Assembly: GCA_937895935.1 (NCBI GenBank) | Contig: CALBKX010000018.1 | Location: forward strand, 1 to 58,201 | Direction of reading: 5' to 3' | From: an uncultured Clostridia bacterium | Lineage (GTDB): Bacteria > Bacillota > Clostridia > Christensenellales > UBA1242 | DNA length: 58,201 nucleotides | Part shown: piece after piece, positions 8,581 through 17,462 of the stretch | Layout of the letters: each line of letters starts with the position of its first letter | Position numbering within the stretch: the first letter of the stretch is position 1 | The notes under the pieces: model-generated | What the model saw: the letters and a program-made list of their open reading frames with translations, nothing else | What the model was told of the DNA's origin: nothing | Databases searched by the model: none | Made by a program: the position numbers and the translations under genes

Positions 8581-9474
8581 ATGAAAAAAATATTTAAAGC
8601 TCTTATAGCTTTTGTGATAATTGCCGTTTTAGCTGTTGGTGCTTATTTTATTTTTAGAAAACATGATGGTACAAAAGCAATATTTAATAATGTTTACAAT
8701 CTTACATATGAATTTAAAAGTGGCAACGAAAATGTTGTGGACAATGTTGATAAGGTTGTCGATAATATGCTTAGTATAATTAGCAATAATTCTCTTGATG
8801 TGGAAGAAACAAAAAATGATTTAGAGTGTTATGTATTCTTAAGAGATAACTATTCTTTTATTAAAACTGAAATTTTAGAAAATGGTTCTTTTTTATCAAG
8901 TAACAACGAAGTTGATAATAAAATTAATATAGCAAACAAAAAAATTTCAGATATCAAAACAATATATTTTGATGGGTATTCTTATTTAAAAAACACTTAT
9001 TACAAAATTGTGGATACAAATTACAATGTTCAAACTATGAAAGATTATATCATTAATTTTAATAATATTTTTAAAGGTGTTTTAAATGTTTATAATGAGT
9101 TTTTCTATAACACTTGTGTATCTTACTCTCATTGTTTTAATGGTACAATGTTAAAAAACAATGCTTATAAATTAAAATTGGAATATGTTGGTAATTTAAT
9201 TAATGAATATTATTTGAATGATGGCGAAACTAAAAATTTAATTTTATCTGAAATTAACAACGCTATTAAAAATGTGGAAAATTTAACTGCTCAAAATTAT
9301 TATAATAACAAAACAATATATGATGAATTGATGGCCAAATCATTAACATTAGATGTTGGCAAAATTGGACTAAATTATGCTACAGGTGAAATAGAAAATT
9401 ATATAACTCAACTTCCAACCGAGGCCGATAGAAAACTTGCTCGTGACTATTTAGAAAATGTGGTAAAGGGGTAA
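8581..9474 (+). CDS. Membrane-anchored protein of unknown function
   Basis: A single hydrophobic segment at residues 5-25 with no lipobox or clear cleavage site suggests an N-terminal anchor. The remaining 270 residues are outside the membrane and rich in Asn, Tyr and Lys, with a helical character. The start has a good GGAGG site. It directly abuts the lipoprotein gene that follows, so the two are very likely co-transcribed and may act together at the cell surface. No family is recognised. Confidence 0.75.
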   Translation: MKKIFKALIAFVIIAVLAVGAYFIFRKHDGTKAIFNNVYNLTYEFKSGNENVVDNVDKVVDNMLSIISNNSLDVEETKNDLECYVFLRDNYSFIKTEILENGSFLSSNNEVDNKINIANKKISDIKTIYFDGYSYLKNTYYKIVDTNYNVQTMKDYIINFNNIFKGVLNVYNEFFYNTCVSYSHCFNGTMLKNNAYKLKLEYVGNLINEYYLNDGETKNLILSEINNAIKNVENLTAQNYYNNKTIYDELMAKSLTLDVGKIGLNYATGEIENYITQLPTEADRKLARDYLENVVKG

Positions 9475-9480
9475 TTGAAA

Positions 9481-10524
9481 ATGAAAAAATTTATAACATT
9501 GATGCTTGTATTATGTTGCACCTTTTTTGTTGTAGGATGTGGAGATAATTTATCAGAAACATATTGGGAAGATACATCAAAAGTTTTAACAGAATATTTT
9601 GAAAGTGAAAAATTTCAACAAGTTTCAAACCTTACATTTAATGATAATTTAAATATTTTAATCAAATCAGGTTATGGCTCAAAATATGCCGAACTTGTAA
9701 ATGTTTACAAACCATTGTTTAATCAAACGATATTTTGTTCACCAAAATATGCAAAAGTTTTTTTGGCAGTGCCTGTAAACAACAATAAGGAACTCAAATC
9801 CAAGTTCAAACAAATCAATTCAAGTCTTGAAGAATTTAAAAAAGAAATTGATGAATTTTTAATAAACAAAACAAGTTATGAAATAAATGTTGATTATACT
9901 GACGAAACAACAGCCACCTCTCCAGTAGAAATTAAAAGACTTAATAATTTTAAATTAGATTATTTAAAACTTTTAAAAAAGGCGTATAATTTGTCAGAAA
10001 GTATTTACAATGCTTATTTGACAGGCTATCATAATTTTTATGATTATAATAATGTATCTGTTGAAGATATAACAGAATTGACAATTGATGCTGAACGTAA
10101 ACTTGCTTTAAATAGTGCAAACTTGCAAATTGCAAATTCTGCTATTAAAGTTTTGGATATATATTTAACAAAAGATTATGAAAATAATTTTGATAATTAC
10201 TTTAAAGTATCACATAATTTTTTTGAATCAGCTTTGAAAAAAGTGTATGAAAACACAACTTCGGACGAAAATCTGTCAAATGCTCTTAGTAAATTAAAAA
10301 CTTGGAAGGGAGTTTATGATGACTTTGTGAAGGATTCATATGTTTTTGAAGATGTCATAAATAATCTTGATTTAAATGCTTTAAAAAAATGTAATTATGA
10401 TTCGGCAGAATATGCTATTTTTACAAAAAATCCTGAAAATGAAGGAAAAGCTAATTTCTATTTAAATTATTTCAAAAATGTTCAAATTATTTATGATTTT
10501 TCATTAAACCTTTTAAATAATTAA
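9481..10524 (+). CDS. Lipoprotein of unknown function
   Basis: The N-terminus is a lipoprotein signal: two Lys, a hydrophobic core and the lipobox VVGC, giving a lipidated Cys at residue 20. The mature part is about 327 residues, Asn/Tyr/Lys-rich and probably helical. I start it at the ATG at 9481, whose AAAGGGG site overlaps the stop codon of the previous gene. A TTG six bases upstream is less likely. Together with its partner upstream it may form a surface complex. A terminator follows. Confidence 0.8.
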   Translation: MKKFITLMLVLCCTFFVVGCGDNLSETYWEDTSKVLTEYFESEKFQQVSNLTFNDNLNILIKSGYGSKYAELVNVYKPLFNQTIFCSPKYAKVFLAVPVNNNKELKSKFKQINSSLEEFKKEIDEFLINKTSYEINVDYTDETTATSPVEIKRLNNFKLDYLKLLKKAYNLSESIYNAYLTGYHNFYDYNNVSVEDITELTIDAERKLALNSANLQIANSAIKVLDIYLTKDYENNFDNYFKVSHNFFESALKKVYENTTSDENLSNALSKLKTWKGVYDDFVKDSYVFEDVINNLDLNALKKCNYDSAEYAIFTKNPENEGKANFYLNYFKNVQIIYDFSLNLLNN

Positions 10525-10568
10525 TAAGATTTTCATAATTTAGTGCAAAGAAAGGTCAATAATAAAAT

Positions 10569-10607
10569 AAACAAGGCAGTATTTTGAATTCTTGCCTTGT
10601 TTTTTTG
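10569..10607 (+). terminator. Terminator after the lipoprotein gene
   Basis: AACAAGGCA and TGCCTTGTT arms followed by seven Ts. The remaining DNA up to 10853 is AT-rich upstream region with no gene seen. Confidence 0.85.
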
Positions 10608-10853
10608 TATGTTATAAAAAACCCAAAACATTTGTAATTTAAATATTAAAAAAACATTAATAAAATTGTATCTTTTCAATAGGTGAGGGTATGTTTTTTT
10701 AGCAAGCGAGATATTTGCGTTTTTTTGTGAATAATTAACCAATCTCAATTTTAATTACTATAAAAAAATTTAAAATTCTTATTATCTTCAAGTGTTATAA
10801 TCTTTACTTTTGTAAAAAAATATGATAATATTTCATACGAAAAGGAAAGAGTT

Positions 10854-11867
10854 ATGGATAATTATACCAAACAAGAATTAGAACTTTTAGGAATTTACGA
10901 ATTAAGGACAATAGCCAGAAATGTTGGTGTTAAATCTCCAACTACCAAACGTCATGAGGAATTGGTTAATAATATTTTAAGAATTCAAAATGGTGAAGAT
11001 AAAGCCACGTCAACAAAAAAAGGTAGACCTCCTAAAAAAGTTTCTTTAGCATCTGCATCTAATATTGATTTTGACAAATTAGAGGGTGTTTCACCATCCT
11101 TTGATTATGAACCCGACAAAAATGATGGATTTTCTTTATGTAGCAGTCAATATACGGATATGTATAAAGAATTTTATCCATGCCAAGGTATTTTAAGGAT
11201 AGTTGAGGGCAAAAAGTACGTCTACAATCATATGGGAATAACTAGGTTTGTTATGGTTGAAGATGAAATTTTTAATAAATACAACTTAAAATTTGGCGAT
11301 TATGTTAAGGGTAAAGCTTACGATATTTGTAACAAAATAGGAAAATTGGACAGCGTAGAAGATGTAAATTTTAGCAAAGTTTCGACATACTCAGGTGTTG
11401 ATGATAAAAAATTTGTTATGAAAGATCTAAGGGATATATATTCTATTTATAAAGATATAAAGAATGATGAAAAACCTATAAAAGTTGCTGTTGAATTAGA
11501 GGTTGATGATTATGGCGTAATAACCTTAAGAGATGACTGCATATATTTTTATAGTAAGGAATTAGATGATGTTAAACGCTCATATAATACCCTTGTCGAT
11601 TGTCTTGAACTTATAAAAGATTTAAATGAAAACAATAAGCCTTTTACTTTATACTTAATAGATATTGATTATATCTACAATGTTTTAAATGTTCATTTAT
11701 CATCACTTAATTGTGAGGCTAATCGTGTTAATGTTGATGCGGGACAATTCCTAAAAACATTATTTTCAAACGTGAAAAATTCAACATCTGGCAATGTTGT
11801 GATATTTGAAAATAAGAAATATAGAAGAAATGATTATTTAGACGCGATTTTAAATAAATATTTATAA
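10854..11867 (+). CDS. Rho-like RNA-binding protein lacking the ATPase
   Basis: Residues 5-45 look like the Rho N-terminal/SAP helix bundle (LGIYELRTIARNVGVKSPT). An AT-hook-like basic patch (KKGRPPKK) follows at 55-62. Residues 110-176 resemble the Rho cold-shock RNA-binding domain (GILRIVEG..., FGDYVKGKA, IGKLDSVEDVN). True Rho continues with a RecA-type ATPase of about 250 residues carrying Walker A. Here the remaining 160 residues show no P-loop. The protein may therefore bind RNA or DNA without translocating, perhaps as a Rho antagonist or a nucleoid protein; that role is inference. It has its own AAGGAAAGAG ribosome site. Confidence 0.65.
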   Translation: MDNYTKQELELLGIYELRTIARNVGVKSPTTKRHEELVNNILRIQNGEDKATSTKKGRPPKKVSLASASNIDFDKLEGVSPSFDYEPDKNDGFSLCSSQYTDMYKEFYPCQGILRIVEGKKYVYNHMGITRFVMVEDEIFNKYNLKFGDYVKGKAYDICNKIGKLDSVEDVNFSKVSTYSGVDDKKFVMKDLRDIYSIYKDIKNDEKPIKVAVELEVDDYGVITLRDDCIYFYSKELDDVKRSYNTLVDCLELIKDLNENNKPFTLYLIDIDYIYNVLNVHLSSLNCEANRVNVDAGQFLKTLFSNVKNSTSGNVVIFENKKYRRNDYLDAILNKYL

Positions 11868-12252
11868 TTATAAAAAAATAAATTGCTAATTTTATTTGAT
11901 AAAAAAATTTTTTATGCTATCATACAATATGTCATATTAAATAGGACATTATGACCTAAAATAAAATAGTTTTTTATTAAATTAGGTAGGTTAAAATTTT
12001 AAGTTGTTGTTGTAATAAATAGTAAAATTGGAACCTCAAATTTAGTTGATGAAAAAATAAAGATTTATTTTTTCACCAATTGATTGAGATGTATAATGTA
12101 CCGTAGTTAATTTTATTTGCTGGCTTTTGTTAGCAAATTTGTTTGTAAATAAAATGGAACAGAACAGCACTACGGTTTATAGAAAATTTTAAATACATTA
12201 AAATTTTAAATATTGCCTTGTTTGGCAAGAATAAAATTACTAGGAGGATTAT
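11868..12252 (+). promoter_or_regulatory. Structured leader upstream of ftsH
   Basis: This 385-nt stretch has no gene but is rich in inverted repeats. ATGTC/GACAT and GTCAT/ATGAC pairs overlap near 11930-11955 and could form alternative hairpins. A long A/T stem lies at about 12047-12077. A larger element at 12100-12176 is closed by ACCGTAGT and ACTACGGT with inner AATTTTATTT/AAATAAAAT pairing. It resembles a regulated 5' leader, but no known riboswitch class is recognised. Confidence 0.4.
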
Positions 12253-14448
12253 TTGGAAAAGAAAAACAGACGAATTAATTTGTCGTATATAATATTATTG
12301 ATTTTGGCAGTTGTAATGTGTATTTTTTTAGGCACTCAAAAAACTGGCGATGTCGGTGAAAAAATTGATGTTACCAAAGCGGAGACTTTAATCACTGAAA
12401 AAAAGATTTCACGCGTTTGGTATCAAGGTACAAACTTTAGAATGATGCTTGCAGAAGGTAGTAGTGTTGAAAATGCGGACAATTTCCCTGCTGACGCAGA
12501 CTATAATTTTGTTATTGGAAATAAAACAGAACAGGAAAAAATCATTGTTGCAGTTATGGACACAAAACTTGCAGACGGAAGTGACATACAACTTACCCAT
12601 TCAGACGTTGTTGATTATTGGTCTTATTTAATACCTGTTTTCTACATTGGTGGGGCTATCCTTTTAATTGTTCTTTTCTATAAAATGATGAACAAATCAA
12701 ACAGTAGTGCAATGTCTTTTGGAAAGAGCAAGGCAAGACAATCAAATAATGTTAAAGTTCGCTTTAGCGATATCGCAGGCGCTGATGAGGAAAAAGAAGA
12801 ATTAGCAGAAATTGTAGAATTTTTAAAAAATCCTAAAAAATTTACAAATCTTGGAGCAAGAATACCAAAAGGTGTGCTTTTAGTTGGAAATCCGGGAACC
12901 GGAAAAACACTCTTAGCAAGAGCGGTTGCAGGTGAAAGTAATGTTCCTTTCCTTTCTATATCAGGTTCTGACTTTGTTGAAATGTTTGTAGGTGTTGGCG
13001 CAAGTAGGGTTAGAGATTTATTTGACCAAGCTAAAAAGAACGCTCCATGTATTGTATTTATTGATGAGATTGATGCTGTTGGTCGCCAACGTGGAGCAGG
13101 TCTTGGCGGTGGCAACGATGAACGAGAACAAACATTAAACCAACTCTTAGTTGAAATGGACGGATTTGAAGCCAATGAAGGAATTATAGTTTTGGCAGCA
13201 ACAAACCGTAGTGATGTGTTAGACCCAGCACTTTTGCGTCCAGGTAGATTTGACAGACAAATTTATGTACACGTTCCAGATGTTAAAGGTAGAGAAGGCA
13301 TTTTAAAAATACATGCTAGAAATAAACCAATTGATGACGAAGTGGATTTTAAAACACTTGCTAGAATTACAAGTGGCTTTACTGGTGCTGATATAGAAAA
13401 TATGTTAAATGAAGCAGCAATTTTGGCAGCAAGAAACAATCGTGCAAAAATTATTATGCAGGATATAACTGAGGGAATTAACAAAGTTATTATGGGACCT
13501 CAGAAAAAAAGTTTACTTGTGACTGAGAAAGATAAAAAAATTACCGCATATCACGAAAGTGGTCACGCCATTCTTGCTAAAAAATTAAAAAATTGTGAAG
13601 ATGTTCAAGAAGTTTCAATAATTCCAAGAGGAATGGCAGCCGGATACACAATGAGCAGACCTCAAACTGATGATAGCCATATGACTTATGGAAAACTCAA
13701 CGATGAAATTGCTATGATAATGGGCGGAAGAATTGCAGAAGAAGTATTTATGGATGATATATCTACTGGTGCTTCAAACGATATTCAAAAAGCAACTGAA
13801 ATCGCTAAACGTATGGTTACTGAATGGGGTATGAGCGAAAAGTTCGGGTTTATGAATTTAGGTCAAAAAGAAGAAATTTTTGTTGGAAGAGATTATCAAA
13901 CAAAAAATTCTTATAGTGAAAAAACAGCATCTGAAATAGATGATGAAATTCATAAAATATTAAAAAACAATTACATTCGTGCTAAAAATATTATTGAAAA
14001 AAATAAAGAAGCATTGATTGAAATGGCGGAAATTTTGCTTGTTAAAGAAACAATTTACAAAGAAGAAGTTGATTTAATTATCAATGGCTCAAGCAAAGAA
14101 GAAGTTTTAGATTTTATGGATAAAAAACAATCTGAACAAAAACAAAAAGATGAAGAACGTAAAAAGAAGCAAGAAACTTTTATTAAACTTCAGGATTTAG
14201 AGCAAAAAATCAAAACAGCAGAGTTTTATTATCAAAATGGTAAAATATCTAAACAAGACTTAGAAAAACTATATGAAGCAAAAAATGAAATGGAACTTGA
14301 AATTAAAAAACTAGATAAGCAAGAAGATAACCTTGAAGATAAGGACTTAAACAAAACCGAAGAAAACGTGGAAGAAAAACCAAAGGAAAGCAATAAAAAG
14401 AGTAATCAAGTAAAATCAAAAAAGGAGAAAGATGATGAAGAAAATTAG
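12253..14448 (+). CDS. ftsH: ATP-dependent zinc metalloprotease FtsH
   Basis: FtsH is a membrane-anchored AAA+ protease that removes damaged membrane proteins and short-lived regulators. Transmembrane segments lie at about 10-26 and 126-146, with a small extracytoplasmic domain between them. Walker A reads GNPGTGKT (usually GPPGTGKT), followed by IDEIDAVGRQR. The zinc site is HESGH at 434-438 (family HEAGH). Residues after about 630 form a Lys/Glu-rich coiled-coil tail of some 100 residues, longer than usual. The start is TTG, placed 5 nt after a strong AGGAGG. Confidence 0.95.
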   Translation: MEKKNRRINLSYIILLILAVVMCIFLGTQKTGDVGEKIDVTKAETLITEKKISRVWYQGTNFRMMLAEGSSVENADNFPADADYNFVIGNKTEQEKIIVAVMDTKLADGSDIQLTHSDVVDYWSYLIPVFYIGGAILLIVLFYKMMNKSNSSAMSFGKSKARQSNNVKVRFSDIAGADEEKEELAEIVEFLKNPKKFTNLGARIPKGVLLVGNPGTGKTLLARAVAGESNVPFLSISGSDFVEMFVGVGASRVRDLFDQAKKNAPCIVFIDEIDAVGRQRGAGLGGGNDEREQTLNQLLVEMDGFEANEGIIVLAATNRSDVLDPALLRPGRFDRQIYVHVPDVKGREGILKIHARNKPIDDEVDFKTLARITSGFTGADIENMLNEAAILAARNNRAKIIMQDITEGINKVIMGPQKKSLLVTEKDKKITAYHESGHAILAKKLKNCEDVQEVSIIPRGMAAGYTMSRPQTDDSHMTYGKLNDEIAMIMGGRIAEEVFMDDISTGASNDIQKATEIAKRMVTEWGMSEKFGFMNLGQKEEIFVGRDYQTKNSYSEKTASEIDDEIHKILKNNYIRAKNIIEKNKEALIEMAEILLVKETIYKEEVDLIINGSSKEEVLDFMDKKQSEQKQKDEERKKKQETFIKLQDLEQKIKTAEFYYQNGKISKQDLEKLYEAKNEMELEIKKLDKQEDNLEDKDLNKTEENVEEKPKESNKKSNQVKSKKEKDDEEN

Positions 14449-15004
14449 TCAAATAATAGCCTATTCATTACTTGGTATTGTTGTTTTAGGGCTTGTTTTA
14501 ACAGCGGTTTTAAAAAAGGATTTTTCACCAAATATATCTATGCCAAATGAACAAGGAATTTGCATCATGAGAGAATCTCCTTCCGCTTCAGATGGACTTG
14601 GAAATGAAACAGATTATAACAAGTTTATTACAGAGTATAAAAATAGTTTTAAATTAACAATACTTTATGCGATTTTTTCAGGAGAAATAAATAAAAAGCA
14701 AGAAGTAAAATATTATGGCAAAACTGAACCTTTCAATTCTTCAGATATTGTTGTTTACTTCTCATATTCATCAGAACAAATTTTAAAAGCAAATGGTCAA
14801 GTATGGATTGATAGTGTAAACTCGGACACTGAAATAAAATATAAAAAAGTTGCATTTAAGGTCGAGAAGGGTAAAGGTTTGACAACACAAAGCATATACT
14901 TTGAAACAACAAATAATTCTTATTATGTGCTTACAACACTTGCAAACTATGATAGTTTATATGATTTTATTTCTACTCTTACAATGTTTAAAGAACAGGA
15001 ATAA
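14432..15004 (+). CDS. Membrane-anchored protein of unknown function
   Basis: One hydrophobic segment (about residues 5-26) precedes a soluble domain of roughly 160 residues with alternating strands, ending in KVAFKVEKGKGLTTQSIYFETTNNSYYVLTT. The gene overlaps the 3' end of ftsH by 17 nt and uses an AAAAGGAGAAAG site inside it, so the two are translationally coupled. The product may be a substrate adaptor or a partner at the membrane, but that is a guess from position. The ATG three bases later (14435) is an equally good start. Confidence 0.75.
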   Translation: MMKKISQIIAYSLLGIVVLGLVLTAVLKKDFSPNISMPNEQGICIMRESPSASDGLGNETDYNKFITEYKNSFKLTILYAIFSGEINKKQEVKYYGKTEPFNSSDIVVYFSYSSEQILKANGQVWIDSVNSDTEIKYKKVAFKVEKGKGLTTQSIYFETTNNSYYVLTTLANYDSLYDFISTLTMFKEQE

Positions 15005-15019
15005 GCGAATACTTCAATT

Positions 15020-15061
15020 AAAACAAGGATATTTAAGGTCAATCTAAATTTCCTTGTTTTA
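15020..15061 (+). terminator. Terminator after the ftsH operon
   Basis: AAAACAAGGA and TCCTTGTTTT arms with a loop of about 22 nt, ending in a T-rich tail. Confidence 0.7.
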
Positions 15062-15105
15062 TTATTATATTAATAATAACTTTAAGTGAATGCTTACTTT
15101 TTTTC

Positions 15106-15134
15106 TTGTAAAAAATATATAAATAGTGTAAAAT
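15106..15134 (+). promoter_or_regulatory. Leaderless-type promoter of queH
   Basis: TTGTAA (15106-15111), a 17-nt spacer and TAAAAT (15129-15134) lie 7 nt before the ATG at 15142, which has no Shine-Dalgarno. Confidence 0.6.
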
Positions 15135-15141
15135 ATTGCTT

Positions 15142-15738
15142 ATGGTTTCACAAAAAATCAATTATGATTTAGAATTTCAAAAAATAGTCAAAAATTTAAA
15201 TGGCAAACCTAAATTATTGCTTCATTCTTGTTGTGCACCTTGTTCTAGTGCTGTTATTGAAAATGTTTGCAAGTTTTTTGATGTAACTATTTTTTATTAC
15301 AATCCCAATATATATCCTATGGAAGAATATGTTAAAAGAAAAGAGGAACAAGTTCGACTATGCAATATCCTAAATATAAATTTTTTGGATTGTGATTATA
15401 ACGAACAGACTTTTTTAGACTATGTAAAAGGATTGGAAAAAGAATTAGAGGGTGGTGCTAGGTGTAATAAATGTTTTTATTTACGTTTAGAGCAAACAGC
15501 AAAACAATCAATGCAAAATAGTTTTGAATATTTTGGAACAACACTGACGGTTAGTCCACATAAAAATGAGCAAATAATTAACAAAATAGGGGAAACGTTG
15601 CAAAAAGAATTTGAAGTGAAATTTTTATTTGCAGACTTTAAAAAACATAACGGATATTTAAATTCAATAAATTTAAGTAAAAAATATAATTTGTATAGAC
15701 AAGATTATTGTGGTTGTAGATTTAGTAAAAAAGGTTGA
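15142..15738 (+). CDS. queH: Epoxyqueuosine reductase QueH
   Basis: QueH carries out the last step of queuosine synthesis, reducing epoxyqueuosine in tRNA anticodons. It replaces the unrelated QueG in many anaerobes. The signature cysteines are present: HSCCAPCSS near residues 29-37, CNKC near the middle, and RQDYCGCRFS at the C-terminus, providing the Fe-S and metal ligands. I choose the ATG at 15142 because the promoter -10 box ends 7 nt before it. The stop overlaps the start region of lepB. Confidence 0.93.
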   Translation: MVSQKINYDLEFQKIVKNLNGKPKLLLHSCCAPCSSAVIENVCKFFDVTIFYYNPNIYPMEEYVKRKEEQVRLCNILNINFLDCDYNEQTFLDYVKGLEKELEGGARCNKCFYLRLEQTAKQSMQNSFEYFGTTLTVSPHKNEQIINKIGETLQKEFEVKFLFADFKKHNGYLNSINLSKKYNLYRQDYCGCRFSKKG

Positions 15739-15740
15739 CA

Positions 15741-16385
15741 ATGGAACAAAAAAAAGGCATTAAATTATTAAAAATTATCGCTCAAATAATGGGTGCGATT
15801 TTTGTTGTGATTTGTGCTATTACAATTTTTTTTAATGTGACACATGAATATCACATGGTCGAAGGTTCGTCTATGTATCCAACTTTAAACTATTCGGGCA
15901 AAGATGGAGTTTTTATTAGCAAAATTAAATCTTACACTAGAGGCGATATTATTGTTGCAAAAAAAGGCATAAAAAACGCAAATGGTCAGGACGTTTTTGT
16001 TATTAAAAGGCTAATTGCAATTGGTGGCGATAAAATAACTGTTAGGAAAGTAGATGAAAGATACAGAATAGTTTTAATATATGCTAATACTGATACAGAA
16101 ATAATTTTAGAAGAACCATATCTCGAAAGTTATTCTGTAAATGAGGTTTTAGGCCGTAAATTCTTCAATATGATAGAAAAATGTTCTTTGGAAATTGATA
16201 GTGATGGTTTTTTACTTTTAGGAGAGGATGAAATTTTTTATCTAGGTGATAATCGTCCTGTCAGCGAAGATTGCTCAAGTTATGGCCCTAACAAAAGAAA
16301 TAATGTTGTAGGAAAAGTTGATTACATCGCATATGGCGGAACTAATATTTATTGTCAAGTAATTAAACAAGCGTTTGGGGGCTAG
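15741..16385 (+). CDS. lepB: Signal peptidase I
   Basis: Removes signal peptides from proteins exported by Sec. One transmembrane segment (about residues 8-30) is followed by the catalytic domain. The nucleophile Ser lies in EGSSMYPTL and the general base Lys in VIKRLIAIGGD. The GDNRPVSEDCSSYG box completes the family motifs, with Cys in place of the usual Ser of SxDSR. An insertion between the Lys region and the GDNR box makes it slightly longer than minimal SipS-type enzymes. The start at 15741 follows AAGG inside the queH stop region. Confidence 0.92.
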   Translation: MEQKKGIKLLKIIAQIMGAIFVVICAITIFFNVTHEYHMVEGSSMYPTLNYSGKDGVFISKIKSYTRGDIIVAKKGIKNANGQDVFVIKRLIAIGGDKITVRKVDERYRIVLIYANTDTEIILEEPYLESYSVNEVLGRKFFNMIEKCSLEIDSDGFLLLGEDEIFYLGDNRPVSEDCSSYGPNKRNNVVGKVDYIAYGGTNIYCQVIKQAFGG

Positions 16386-16387
16386 TA

Positions 16388-17455
16388 TTGAAAGTTAAAA
16401 AAGTAGAATTAGTTAATTATAGAAACTACAAATCAGCAATAATTGACTTTACGGATGGGTTAAATGTTATTGAAGGAAATAATGCTCAAGGGAAAACAAA
16501 TTTAATTGAAGCAGTTTATTTTTGTGCGGTTGGAAAAAGTTTTAGAGCTTCTAGAGAAAAAGAAGTCATAAATTGGGATACAGATATAGCAAAAATTAAA
16601 GTAACAATTGAAAAGGAAATTGGGCAAAAAGTCATTGAAATATATTTTTCAAAAAATCAAAAAAAGACAATCAAAATTGATGGTTTACCTATCAAAAAAA
16701 TTGGCGAACTTATGGGTGAACTTAATGCGGTTTTTTTTGCCCCTGATGAATTAAAATTAATTAAGGATAGTCCAGAAGATAGGCGTAAGTTTATGGATAT
16801 TTCTCTTTCACAAACTTACAAAGATTATTTTTATACTTTATCAAAGTATAATAAACTATTACAAAGCAGAAATAAGTGTTTCAAATCGTATTCAAGTGAC
16901 ACAGAATTAAAGCAAATATTGCAGATATATAATAAACAAATTGCTGAGTTGATGTTAAAAATAAAAAAATATAGAAAATTATTTATTGAAAAATTAACAC
17001 CTTATGCAAAATTAGTTCACGAATATCTAACTTCAAAAAAAGAATGTATAAATTTAGAATATGTAGGGATTGAAGAAAACACTATTGATGAAATAGTACA
17101 GAAATTAAATAGTAATTTTGAAAAAGATGTGAAGGTTGGATATTCTACTTATGGAACACATCGTGATGACATAAAAGTTACCGTCAACAATGTAGATGTT
17201 AGAGCATTTGGTAGCCAAGGTCAACAAAGAACTTGTGCTTTATCAATGAAACTAGCAGAACTTGAAATTATTAAACAAGATACTTCTAAACTACCAATAT
17301 TGCTTTTAGACGATGTTTTAAGCGAATTAGATGACGATAGAAAAATAAAACTTTTGAAGTTTTGTTCTAAAACACAAACATTGCTTACTTGCACTGAATT
17401 CAAATTTGAAGTACCTTGTAAAAAAATTATAATTAATAACGGAAATGTAAAATAG
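16388..17455 (+). CDS. recF: DNA replication/repair protein RecF
   Basis: RecF loads RecA with RecO and RecR at single-strand gaps. The 355-residue product has Walker A (GNNAQGKTN), the ABC signature GSQGQQRT and Walker B with the D-loop (LLLDDVLSELD). The start appears to be TTG at 16388, two bases after the lepB stop, with a G-rich stretch upstream. In many bacteria recF lies beside dnaA, dnaN and gyrB; here it is instead inside a queH-lepB-recF-mnmE run, so the origin cluster has been broken up. Confidence 0.93.
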   Translation: MKVKKVELVNYRNYKSAIIDFTDGLNVIEGNNAQGKTNLIEAVYFCAVGKSFRASREKEVINWDTDIAKIKVTIEKEIGQKVIEIYFSKNQKKTIKIDGLPIKKIGELMGELNAVFFAPDELKLIKDSPEDRRKFMDISLSQTYKDYFYTLSKYNKLLQSRNKCFKSYSSDTELKQILQIYNKQIAELMLKIKKYRKLFIEKLTPYAKLVHEYLTSKKECINLEYVGIEENTIDEIVQKLNSNFEKDVKVGYSTYGTHRDDIKVTVNNVDVRAFGSQGQQRTCALSMKLAELEIIKQDTSKLPILLLDDVLSELDDDRKIKLLKFCSKTQTLLTCTEFKFEVPCKKIIINNGNVK

Positions 17456-17462
17456 GAAAAAT

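Noticed and set aside
13263..13484. Minus-strand frames inside ftsH, secA, mnmE and the topoisomerase genes
   Set aside because: They are mirror frames of strongly conserved coding sequence, with hydrophobic Ser/Leu-rich products and no ribosome sites.
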